From positions 361,213-425,212 of the forward strand of contig NZ_JAGKSQ010000004.1 in NCBI RefSeq assembly GCF_017939705.1: 64,000 nt of DNA, written 5' to 3'. A program made the position numbers and the translations under genes. Origin of the DNA: Halalkalibacter suaedae (GTDB taxonomy: Bacteria; Bacillota; Bacilli; Bacillales; Bacillaceae_D). Below, one piece after another: positions 9,080-17,331 of the stretch; position 1 is the stretch's first letter; the number at the start of each line of letters is the position of its first letter. The notes under the pieces are model-generated. The model had not been told where the DNA came from, did no database searches, and worked only from the letters and a program-made list of their open reading frames with translations.

Positions 9080-10978
9080 ATGAAGAACTTTAACCTAGCG
9101 ATCTATCAGAACAAGTTAACGTCAAAAGAGGATATTCAACTAGCTATTGAAGAAATTTGTCAGCCGGTAACAAGCTGCTCCAACACATCATCGACCGCAC
9201 ATCTTCATATTGGAAATACAAGTGCAGCCTACCCTGATCCGATTGCTGAAATGGAGGGCTTCTCAAGATTGTTATGGGGAGTTGTTCCGTATCTGGCAGG
9301 GGGAGGGGACTATACTTCTTGGGAAACGACACTTCAAGGGATCACGAATGGAACGGATCCTAACCATGAAGAATACTGGGGAACGATTCATGATTATGAT
9401 CAACGTAGCGTCGAGATGGCGGTTTATGGCTTTGCACTCGCACTTGTCCCAGAAAAAATCTACGAGCCACTAGCGGCGGAAGCGAAAGACAATCTCGTAA
9501 AATGGCTATCTCAAATAAACTGCAAAAAAGTCCATGATTGCAACTGGCTGCTGTTTGCTGTCCTTGTCAATATCGGGTTGAAAACGGTGGGAGTACCTTA
9601 TGATAAAGAAAGGATAGATAAGAATTTAGATAGAATAGATGAATTCTACCTCGCTGATGGCTGGTATTCAGACGGCGTCAATGGCCATTGTGACTACTAT
9701 ACTTCTTTTGCGATTCACTATTATTGTTTGCTGTATGCCAAGCTAATGGAGAAGGAAGACCCCGAACGTTCTGTCCTATACAAGGAACGTGCTCGCCTAT
9801 TTGCTCGTGATTTCATTTACTGGTTTTCAAAGGATGGTTCCGCATTACCATATGGAAGAAGTCTGACGTACCGTTTTGCTCAATCGTCTTTTTGGAGTGC
9901 AATGGTCTTTGCCGAAGTGGAGGAGTTTACATATGGCCAAATGAAAGGCATTATCTTAAACAATCTCCGTTGGTGGTTTACCCAGCCGATTTTTCATAAG
10001 GATGGCACATTAACTATTGGTTATGCATATCCGAATTTAGTCATGGCTGAAAACTATAATTCACCAGGGTCTCCTTACTGGGGCATGAAAATATTCCTGA
10101 TATTAGCACTTGATGATCACCATCCCTTCTGGCAAGCAGAAGAGCAGGAGCTACCTCATCTAAATAATATTTCCGTTCAAAAACCAGCCCATCTTGTGAT
10201 ATTTCGACAAGAGGAAACGGGGCATGTAGCTGCTTTTAATTCTGGTCATCCTTCTACAAATGATCACACGCATACATCAGCGAAGTATGAAAAGTTCGTG
10301 TACTCGACCTCGTTCGGATTTAGTGTACCTCGAGCGGAGTGGGGTCTTGGCCAAGGTGCATTTGACTCAATGCTCGCGGTAAGTGAGGGTGATCATTTAT
10401 ACCGAGTAAAGAGGAAAAATGAGGACTATGAAATAAATGGAAATATTATTTATATGAAATGGAAGCCGTGGGATGACGTTGTTATACGCACATGGATCGT
10501 AGCTGGTCTTCCTTGGCATATTCGAGTTCATCATCTTGATTCCAACCGGAAGTTGGACGTCGCTGATGGTGGATTTGCATTAGGGAAAACAAACGAGGGT
10601 TTTCGAGAAGAAGCGGTTAATGAAGTGAAGGACGCTCATTCTGCTTTCGTTAAAACCCAGCTAGGCAGAAGTGGAATTGTCGACCTAACCCGAAAAGGAA
10701 ATGTGGCTCTGATCCATCCTAATGCCAATACAAACATCCTTCATACACGTACTGTTATTCCAACAGTTAAAGCGTCTCTTTCTAAAGGTCATCACATACT
10801 CGCAACAGCAGTATACGGAGAACCAGGTCATGACAAACCGACCGACAGTTACAAGGAAGTACCGTACCTAGAAATGGATGGAACAAAACTAACCATCTAT
10901 TCCGCAGATAATCGTATTCTCTTTCAGCAAGACTTATCAGAGTCTCCCTCTAGCGAAAACAAAGGAGTTTTAAGATGA
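9080..10978 (+). CDS. DUF2264 domain protein, putative glycan-active enzyme
   Basis: This 632-residue protein matches DUF2264 over its length: N-terminal AYPDPIAEMEGFSRLLWG, YWGTIHDYDQRSVEMAVYGFAL, DCNWLLFAVLVNIGLK, DGWYSDG, followed by an all-beta C-terminal half. The N-terminal half looks like an alpha-helical toroid of the kind seen in polysaccharide lyases and unsaturated glucuronyl hydrolases. No signal peptide is seen, so it should act in the cytoplasm on imported oligosaccharides. Its stop overlaps the next start by four bases. The exact reaction is unknown. Confidence 0.88.
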   Translation: MKNFNLAIYQNKLTSKEDIQLAIEEICQPVTSCSNTSSTAHLHIGNTSAAYPDPIAEMEGFSRLLWGVVPYLAGGGDYTSWETTLQGITNGTDPNHEEYWGTIHDYDQRSVEMAVYGFALALVPEKIYEPLAAEAKDNLVKWLSQINCKKVHDCNWLLFAVLVNIGLKTVGVPYDKERIDKNLDRIDEFYLADGWYSDGVNGHCDYYTSFAIHYYCLLYAKLMEKEDPERSVLYKERARLFARDFIYWFSKDGSALPYGRSLTYRFAQSSFWSAMVFAEVEEFTYGQMKGIILNNLRWWFTQPIFHKDGTLTIGYAYPNLVMAENYNSPGSPYWGMKIFLILALDDHHPFWQAEEQELPHLNNISVQKPAHLVIFRQEETGHVAAFNSGHPSTNDHTHTSAKYEKFVYSTSFGFSVPRAEWGLGQGAFDSMLAVSEGDHLYRVKRKNEDYEINGNIIYMKWKPWDDVVIRTWIVAGLPWHIRVHHLDSNRKLDVADGGFALGKTNEGFREEAVNEVKDAHSAFVKTQLGRSGIVDLTRKGNVALIHPNANTNILHTRTVIPTVKASLSKGHHILATAVYGEPGHDKPTDSYKEVPYLEMDGTKLTIYSADNRILFQQDLSESPSSENKGVLR

Positions 10979-12822
10979 ATCAAAGAAAGATTAGTTCATT
11001 GCTCACTTCAACTATAGCTCAATTGTTCTCAAATAAGGAAGAACAAGACAAGTGGTTTCTCCATCTGAGCCAAAATCCGTCAACTCTTGTGGAAGAAATA
11101 AGGGTAGAGGCTGAGAAGCAATTAAAGGAATCTGACCCTGTACTTAGCCATTCCTTATTCAAGATTTTTTTAGAAAAAGGATCGCGGCTAGAGTATGAAC
11201 GAGTGTATTTTTCAAAACGAAGGCGTTTAAATACATTTGCGATTATGACACTGTTAGAGCCGGACAATCAGATATACCGAGATGCATTGCAAAACTCAAT
11301 TTGGTCTATTTGTGATGAATACACATGGTGTTTACCTGCTCATTTAGGAGATTTGAAAGAAGGGAGAGGTGAAGATCTATCGCTTTTTCAAGATACAAGT
11401 CACGATGCGATCTCACATTCTATTGATCTCTTTGCAGCAGAAACAGCCTTTGCCTTAAGCGAAGTCTATCATTTAACAGAGCATCTGATTGACCCGATAG
11501 TCGGTCGGAGAATACAGGAAGAAGTCTATCGAAGAGTGTTTTGGCCCTTTCATCATCGTAGCTTTCACTGGGAGGTAGCCACACATAACTGGTCCTCCGT
11601 CTGTGCAGGTTCGATTGGCGCCGCGGCAATCTATTTAATAGATGATAAAGAAGAGCTATCTAGCATTTTAGCAAGAGTGATCCAAGCATTGGAGTATTAT
11701 TTGCAAGGCTATTATGATGACGGTGCTTGTTTAGAGGGATACGGCTATTGGCAATATGGCTTCGGGTTCTTCGTGTATTTTGCTGATTTGTTAAAAAGGA
11801 AAACAGCCGGGCAAATTGATCTGTTCCAGTCGGAGAAGGTGCATCAGATTGCCATGTTTGAACAGAAAAGCTTCTTAACAAAAAAGCAGATCGTCAATTT
11901 TTCCGACGCTGTGCCAGAATCAACTGTCTTTTTAGGTCTTAGTCATTATTTACATCAGCTCTATCCAGACATTCAACTGCCGGAAGAGGAAATAGCCTCT
12001 CGCTATGTAGATGATCATTGTAGTAGATGGGCTCCGGCGATACGTAACCTATTGTGGGTCTCGGATGAGTTAAAAGGAAAACCATGGCAGGATCATTCGT
12101 ATTATTTAGCTGAAGCTCAGTGGTTCATTTCTCGAGTTACCTATCGAGAAAGTAGGTACGCATTTGCTACAAAAGGTGGTCATAACGCAGAACCACACAA
12201 TCATAATGATAGTGGTCACTTTATTCTTCTCGGAGATCATGACGTGTTTTTGCAGGACCTTGGTAGTGGAGAATATACGAAAGAGTATTTTGGTGAAAGA
12301 CGATATGAGTTTGTCTGCAACAGCTCTGAGGGTCACTCTGTGCCGATTATTAATCAACAATACCAAGGAGCTGGAAAGTCTTTCGCTGCTTCTGAATTTA
12401 TCGTGGTGTCAGATGACGAGTTAGAAGAGGATACGATAAAACTAGATTTATCTCGTGCGTACGACGTGAAAAGTTTGAATCAATTAGAAAGAAGGTTTAC
12501 GTGGAAGAAGCAGGGTCGCCCGTCACTCCAACTGAAAGACACGTATACATTTACTGAAAAACCAGAATCGATTATTGAACGTTTTATCACGCCGGTTTTT
12601 GACGTAATGGAAGACGTGAAAGGGATCTACCTTGAAGGGGATGGGAATCAAAAGCTACGAATAACCTATCAGCAAGACAAACTAGCATTTAGGAAGAAGA
12701 AAATGAAGTTTTCCAATCATCAAGGAGAATTGCAAGAGTTTATAGCATTAGATTTCATTGTGAAACAACCTGAAAAGCGATGTACAGCTGAATTTACATT
12801 TCAATTTCTGGAGAAAGGGTGA
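10975..12822 (+). CDS. Heparinase II/III-like polysaccharide lyase
   Basis: This 615-residue protein has an N-terminal helical region with HNWSSVCAGSIG and GYGYWQYGFGFFVYFADLL, the alpha/alpha toroid of heparinase II/III-type lyases. A C-terminal beta domain begins near GGHNAEPHNHNDSGHFIL, the metal/catalytic His cluster of the family. Enzymes of this fold cleave uronic-acid-containing polysaccharides by beta-elimination, leaving an unsaturated uronate, which fits the GH88 gene directly downstream. No signal peptide is visible, so it probably acts on imported oligomers. The start ATG overlaps the upstream stop. Substrate is uncertain. Confidence 0.88.
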   Translation: MNQRKISSLLTSTIAQLFSNKEEQDKWFLHLSQNPSTLVEEIRVEAEKQLKESDPVLSHSLFKIFLEKGSRLEYERVYFSKRRRLNTFAIMTLLEPDNQIYRDALQNSIWSICDEYTWCLPAHLGDLKEGRGEDLSLFQDTSHDAISHSIDLFAAETAFALSEVYHLTEHLIDPIVGRRIQEEVYRRVFWPFHHRSFHWEVATHNWSSVCAGSIGAAAIYLIDDKEELSSILARVIQALEYYLQGYYDDGACLEGYGYWQYGFGFFVYFADLLKRKTAGQIDLFQSEKVHQIAMFEQKSFLTKKQIVNFSDAVPESTVFLGLSHYLHQLYPDIQLPEEEIASRYVDDHCSRWAPAIRNLLWVSDELKGKPWQDHSYYLAEAQWFISRVTYRESRYAFATKGGHNAEPHNHNDSGHFILLGDHDVFLQDLGSGEYTKEYFGERRYEFVCNSSEGHSVPIINQQYQGAGKSFAASEFIVVSDDELEEDTIKLDLSRAYDVKSLNQLERRFTWKKQGRPSLQLKDTYTFTEKPESIIERFITPVFDVMEDVKGIYLEGDGNQKLRITYQQDKLAFRKKKMKFSNHQGELQEFIALDFIVKQPEKRCTAEFTFQFLEKG

Positions 12823-12829
12823 GAGGATC

Positions 12830-13954
12830 ATGGATAAGCAAAAATGGGTAGAGGCTGCATGGGATGATATTACAAATAAGATTCGTAGAACGAGTAAGAA
12901 GATTGGTGCCAATTTCCCTCATTTAAGCAAGGATGGTACATATGAGTTGGCAGCACCTCATTGGTGGACGGCTGGTTTTTGGCCAGGGCAATTATGGTTA
13001 GTGTATCGTGATACGAAAGAGGAATCGCTCCGTCAAATTGCTGAGGATTGCGAGCGGCAATTAGATACTGTCATCACCGATTTCTACCGATTGGATCATG
13101 ACATTGGCTTCATGTGGACCCTCACAAGTGTGGCGAGATATAAGCTCCTTGGCGAGGAAGACTCCAAGCGTCGGGCACTATTAGCGGCAAACTTACTGTT
13201 GGGCCGCTTCAATGCAAATGGTAATTTCATTCGTGCTTGGAATCCGTGGTTTGAAGGTGATGAGAATAGCGGTTATGCGATTATCGATTGCGCGATGAAC
13301 CTCTCCCTATTGTTTTGGGCATCAGAGACAACTGGTGATCCGAGGTATAGAGCAGTGGCAATGAAGCACGCCGATACAATACTTGATCATTTTATAGAAG
13401 AAGACGGTTCTGTACATCATATCGTTCATTTTGATCCAGAGACAGGTGAGCGTCGTGAGTATATTGGTGGTCAGGGTTATGCGGCGAATTCCGCCTGGTC
13501 AAGAGGAACTGCTTGGGCCATCTACGGATTAACATTATGCTATCACTATACGAAAGAAGAGAAATACGTATTAGCGGCCAAAAAGGTAGCTCACTTCTTT
13601 ATATCAAACCTCCCTGAGGATTATGTGCCACATTGGGATTTTCGAATTCCTGAAGAGGTTACACGATATCGTGACTCCTCTGCAGGCGCCATTGCCGCAT
13701 CAGGTCTCTTACTATTATCGGAAAACGTAGCATCAACAGAGTCAGAGCTCTATCGAAAGGTCGGAGTGAATATTCTGAAATCACTATATGAAAAGTACGG
13801 AACATGGAGTAATGTAAAAGAAGACGGACTAATTCTTGCGGGAACGAGTCATTATCCTGAACAAAAGGGATTAGAAGTACCAATTATCTATGGAGATTAC
13901 TTTTTTGTCGAAGGCATTGCAAGGTTAAAAGGAAATACACAATTGTTTTGGTAA
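12830..13954 (+). CDS. GH88 unsaturated uronyl hydrolase
   Basis: This 374-residue alpha/alpha barrel hydrolase has the family marks HWWTAGFWPGQLWL, LDHDIGFMW (Asp91, matching the first catalytic Asp of unsaturated glucuronyl hydrolase), YAIIDCAMNLSLLFWA (Asp153, matching the second), and RGTAWAIYGLTL. GH88 enzymes remove the 4,5-unsaturated uronate left by polysaccharide lyases, so it completes the reaction begun by the upstream lyase. No signal peptide. ATG follows GAAAGGGTGAGAGG. Confidence 0.94.
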   Translation: MDKQKWVEAAWDDITNKIRRTSKKIGANFPHLSKDGTYELAAPHWWTAGFWPGQLWLVYRDTKEESLRQIAEDCERQLDTVITDFYRLDHDIGFMWTLTSVARYKLLGEEDSKRRALLAANLLLGRFNANGNFIRAWNPWFEGDENSGYAIIDCAMNLSLLFWASETTGDPRYRAVAMKHADTILDHFIEEDGSVHHIVHFDPETGERREYIGGQGYAANSAWSRGTAWAIYGLTLCYHYTKEEKYVLAAKKVAHFFISNLPEDYVPHWDFRIPEEVTRYRDSSAGAIAASGLLLLSENVASTESELYRKVGVNILKSLYEKYGTWSNVKEDGLILAGTSHYPEQKGLEVPIIYGDYFFVEGIARLKGNTQLFW

Positions 13955-14011
13955 GAAGAAGGATATGACAAATACAATGAACGAGCTAATGCAGCGGGAG
14001 GTTACAACATA

Positions 14012-15736
14012 ATGTTAAAAGCAGGCAACGGGGAATTTCTTTTAGAGGATAAGTCATTTCAAGTGTTATCTGGTGCAATTCACTATTTTCGTGTCGTCCC
14101 GGAGTACTGGGAAGATCGATTACGAAAGCTAAAGGCAATGGGCTTAAATACAGTGGAGACGTATGTACCGTGGAATTTTCATGAGCAAAAGAAAGGCGAG
14201 TTCAGCTTTTCTGGAATGGCCGATATCGAACGTTTTATTAGCACAGCACAAGCTCTAGGGCTATATGTCATCGTTCGTCCATCGCCATATATTTGTGCTG
14301 AATGGGAGATGGGTGGTCTACCAGCATGGCTATTAGCGGAAAAGGAGATCATCCTTCGTTCGAGTCAGCCAGCTTTTTTGAAACATGTGGAAGAGTACTA
14401 TGACGTCTTGCTTCCGAAAATGGAGAAGCATTTAAGCAAAAACGGTGGACCGATTATTGCGATGCAAATCGAAAATGAGTACGGGGCATACGGGAATGAT
14501 CAAGACTATTTGCATTTTCTTAAAAAACAATATGAAAAGCACAACATAGACACCTTCTTGTTCACATCAGATGGACCTCGGTTTATTAAACAGGGCTCAT
14601 TGCCGAATGTGACAACGACACTTAATTTTGGTTCAAAGGTTGATGAAGCCTTTGCTGCGTTAGAATCGTTTAAGCCAGGCTCTCCTAAGATGGTAGCAGA
14701 GTTCTGGATTGGTTGGTTCGATCATTGGGAAGGTGAGCATATTACTAGAGACCCAAAGGATACAGCGAAAAATTTTGAAGATTTATTACAGATTCAAAAT
14801 TCGGTAAACTTTTATATGTTCCATGGTGGAACGAACTTTGGATTCATGAACGGAGCAAACCATTATGACAAATATTACCCTACAATCACAAGCTATGATT
14901 ATGACAGCTTGTTGTCTGAGAGTGGGGATGTAACGGAAAAGTATAAGCAAGTAAAGGCAGTGCTAAAGAAATACAAAGACATACCAGAAGATGTAGAAAA
15001 TGAAATTCCAAGAAAAACGTACGGTGCAATCAGGGTAAATGAATCTGTGAGCTTGTTTGACGTTCTTCAGGATATAAGTGTAGTAAAAGAGAATCTAGTG
15101 CCACTAAGTATGGAGGATGCGGGCCAATCGTATGGCTATATTCTCTATTCAACTGAAGTAAATCGCCAAGGACAGTTAAATCTCGATACAGACTTAATTC
15201 GCGACCGGGCTTACATATATGTTAATGGAAAACTAGAGAAAACGATTTATATCAATGATGTAGAAGAACGAGTAGCGATCGATTTTCCTAACGAGGTAAA
15301 TACGCTAGAGATTTTGGTCGAAAATATGGGTCGTGCAAATTACGGGAAACATTTAACCGATAAAAAAGGATTAGTAGGCAATCTTTGGTTAGGTGAACAA
15401 TATTGGTTTGATTGGACAATGCATTCGATTGAATTAGATGTCTTGCCTACCTGTTATGAGAATGGAGAAGATACTCGTTACCCGAAATTCTTTAAGGGTA
15501 CCTTTGATGCGGCTGAGCGTGGCGATACATTCGTCGATCTTGCTGGTTTTACTAAAGGAAATGTTTTTATCAATGGGTTTAACTTAGGGCGTTACTGGAC
15601 TTCGGTAGGACCACAACAACGACTATACTTGCCAGGACCACTATTACACGAAAAAGACAATGTGATCACTGTGCTAGAATTAGAGAAGACAACAGCAAAT
15701 GAAATTCAATTATTGGATGAACCGAAGTTAGGTTAG
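14012..15736 (+). CDS. GH35 beta-galactosidase
   Basis: This 574-residue enzyme has the GH35 TIM barrel: GAIHYFR, ETYVPWNFHE, RPSPYICAEWEMGGLPAWLL, MQIENEYG with Glu156 as acid/base, and MVAEFWIGWFDHWEG with Glu230 as nucleophile. C-terminal jelly-roll domains end in NVFINGFNLGRYW. It removes terminal beta-galactose (or a related sugar) from oligosaccharides. There is no signal peptide, in keeping with cytoplasmic action. It lies 57 bases after GH88, so it is in the same operon; the ATG follows AGCGGGAGG. Confidence 0.95.
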   Translation: MLKAGNGEFLLEDKSFQVLSGAIHYFRVVPEYWEDRLRKLKAMGLNTVETYVPWNFHEQKKGEFSFSGMADIERFISTAQALGLYVIVRPSPYICAEWEMGGLPAWLLAEKEIILRSSQPAFLKHVEEYYDVLLPKMEKHLSKNGGPIIAMQIENEYGAYGNDQDYLHFLKKQYEKHNIDTFLFTSDGPRFIKQGSLPNVTTTLNFGSKVDEAFAALESFKPGSPKMVAEFWIGWFDHWEGEHITRDPKDTAKNFEDLLQIQNSVNFYMFHGGTNFGFMNGANHYDKYYPTITSYDYDSLLSESGDVTEKYKQVKAVLKKYKDIPEDVENEIPRKTYGAIRVNESVSLFDVLQDISVVKENLVPLSMEDAGQSYGYILYSTEVNRQGQLNLDTDLIRDRAYIYVNGKLEKTIYINDVEERVAIDFPNEVNTLEILVENMGRANYGKHLTDKKGLVGNLWLGEQYWFDWTMHSIELDVLPTCYENGEDTRYPKFFKGTFDAAERGDTFVDLAGFTKGNVFINGFNLGRYWTSVGPQQRLYLPGPLLHEKDNVITVLELEKTTANEIQLLDEPKLG

Positions 15737-15839
15737 GGTTGGAGTTAGTACACATCATTTGTACAGCTATTAATATTCCTTATTAATATAGTAGTATCCG
15801 TAAAATAACGATGAACATTAGTGAGGAGATGACTAAGAG

Positions 15840-16751
15840 ATGAATAAAGGTAAACAGGAAGCCTACTTATTTGTGCATTTTATTCATGAAAAAGAGAGTA
15901 AAGAAAACGCGGAACAAGTTTATTTTTCGGTTAGTAAGGATGGATTACGCTGGGAAACAGTAAATGATAAAAAGCCCGTACTGACTTCAACACTCGGAGA
16001 CTGCGGGGTAAGAGATCCATTTATTATTCGGTCGCCAAAAGAAAATAAATTTTACCTAATTGGTACTGATTTATCGATCTATTATCGTAGGGATTGGGAG
16101 GCAGTTCAGAGGTCTGGAAGTCAACATATGGTCGTTTGGGAATCTAATGATTTGGTGAAGTGGTCAGAGCAACGGTTAGTTAAGGTGGGACCTGAAACAG
16201 CTGGTTGTGTGTGGGCTCCTGAAGCGATATATGACAAAGAAACCGATGACTTTTTAGTATTCTGGGCCTCTAGAGAGAATTTTGGTGCTGAGAAACAGAA
16301 AATCTACTATTCGAAAACGACCGACTTTATCACTTTTACTGAGCCGAAGATTTACATTGAAAGAGAGAATCATATTATTGACACAACGATTATTGAAGAA
16401 CAGGGGAGATACTATCGTTTTTCAAAAGACGAAACGGTAAAAAGCATTACGGTCGAGGTGTCTGACCACTTGCTTGGGGAATTTACTACACTTGATACGA
16501 ATTTGGGTGAACTCTATGGAGTAGAGGGCCCAGCTTGCTTCAAATTAAAAGGTGAAGAAAAATGGTGTCTATTGCTAGATCATTATGAAGTTGAAAAGAA
16601 GTATATCCCTTACTATTCAACAGATCTACATGCAGCACAGTTTGTAAAAAGTGAAGAGGATATGGACATAGCTGTAAATTCTAAGCACGGTGGCGTTATG
16701 CCGATTACTTTGGATGAGTATCATGCTGTGATTGCCGCTTATGGGAGATGA
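15840..16751 (+). CDS. GH43-like glycosidase
   Basis: This 303-residue protein is a single five-bladed beta-propeller with GVRDPFIIRS (the N-terminal catalytic Asp region of GH43), VWAPEAIYD (second acid, WAPE) and YGVEGPACFKL (the EGP motif with the general acid). The family includes arabinofuranosidases, xylosidases and galactosidases; sequence alone does not choose. No signal peptide. It is the last gene of the utilisation locus, 103 bases after GH35, and has no clear terminator before the dispersed repeat. Confidence 0.85.
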   Translation: MNKGKQEAYLFVHFIHEKESKENAEQVYFSVSKDGLRWETVNDKKPVLTSTLGDCGVRDPFIIRSPKENKFYLIGTDLSIYYRRDWEAVQRSGSQHMVVWESNDLVKWSEQRLVKVGPETAGCVWAPEAIYDKETDDFLVFWASRENFGAEKQKIYYSKTTDFITFTEPKIYIERENHIIDTTIIEEQGRYYRFSKDETVKSITVEVSDHLLGEFTTLDTNLGELYGVEGPACFKLKGEEKWCLLLDHYEVEKKYIPYYSTDLHAAQFVKSEEDMDIAVNSKHGGVMPITLDEYHAVIAAYGR

Positions 16752-16842
16752 TCAGTATTATATTTACTTTGGGTAATCTTTGTATGTAAGTATGATAGAG
16801 GAAGAGGAATGTCAACCGAAGTTAGGTTAGGATTAAAGGCTA

Positions 16843-17260
16843 GAGGCTGGGAGAGAACTAAAGGGTTTAACTGAAATACCGTACAAAGCGATCATGTAGC
16901 GGATGAAATATACGTAGACTCCTGCGGGATTTAAAGCGAGGCCACTGAAAAAGTCCTTTTTAGCACATTCGAGGAAGCTGCAATGGCTCCACTCGTTGCA
17001 CGCTTGCTATGAGAAACCCACTCCTAGCAAGGCTTAAGAGAATGCAACGGTTTCGCTCATTGCTTAAAGGCCACTAAAAAAGGTGAAAATCATACCTTTT
17101 TCAGTGGCCTCATTTAAAGCCCAGGGTGAGACCCCGCAGGCGTAGACGAGGAGGCTCACCGGCTTCCCGCGGAAAGCGAAGTATATTTCAGGAGCGGCTT
17201 ACGTCCGCCATCTATCATTGTTCGGATTTTGTATTAGTTAAATCACTTTTGTCCCAACTT
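16843..17260 (+). repeat. Dispersed repeat, copy 2, interrupted by a MITE-like insertion
   Basis: Ends GAGGCTGGGAG and GTCCCAACTTC. Shares GATCATGTAGCGGATGAAATAT, GTAGACTCCTGCGGGAT, GAGACCCCGCAGGCG, GAGGAGGCTCACCGGCTTCC and GCGAAGTATATTTCAGGAGCG with the inverted copy at 27.8-28.0 kb. The GC-rich middle can fold back on itself. Removing bases 16938-17120 (the insert and one target repeat) restores collinearity with copy 3. Confidence 0.85.
16938..17111 (+). mobile_element. 174-bp MITE-like element with 16-bp TIRs and 9-bp target duplication
   Basis: Terminal inverted repeats GAGGCCACTGAAAAAG (16938-16953) and its complement (17096-17111) are flanked by direct repeats ATTTAAAGC at 16929-16937 and 17112-17120. 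The empty site is seen in the related repeat at 27.8-28.0 kb. The element has no coding capacity; an inner GGCCACT copy near 17069 adds a second hairpin at its right end. Confidence 0.85.
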
Positions 17261-17331
17261 CTAGTTGTGTTGTAGGATGGACTTTATTCAAAGATCCCGA
17301 GCATTTCGCACGACCAATGTACAAAGAATTT

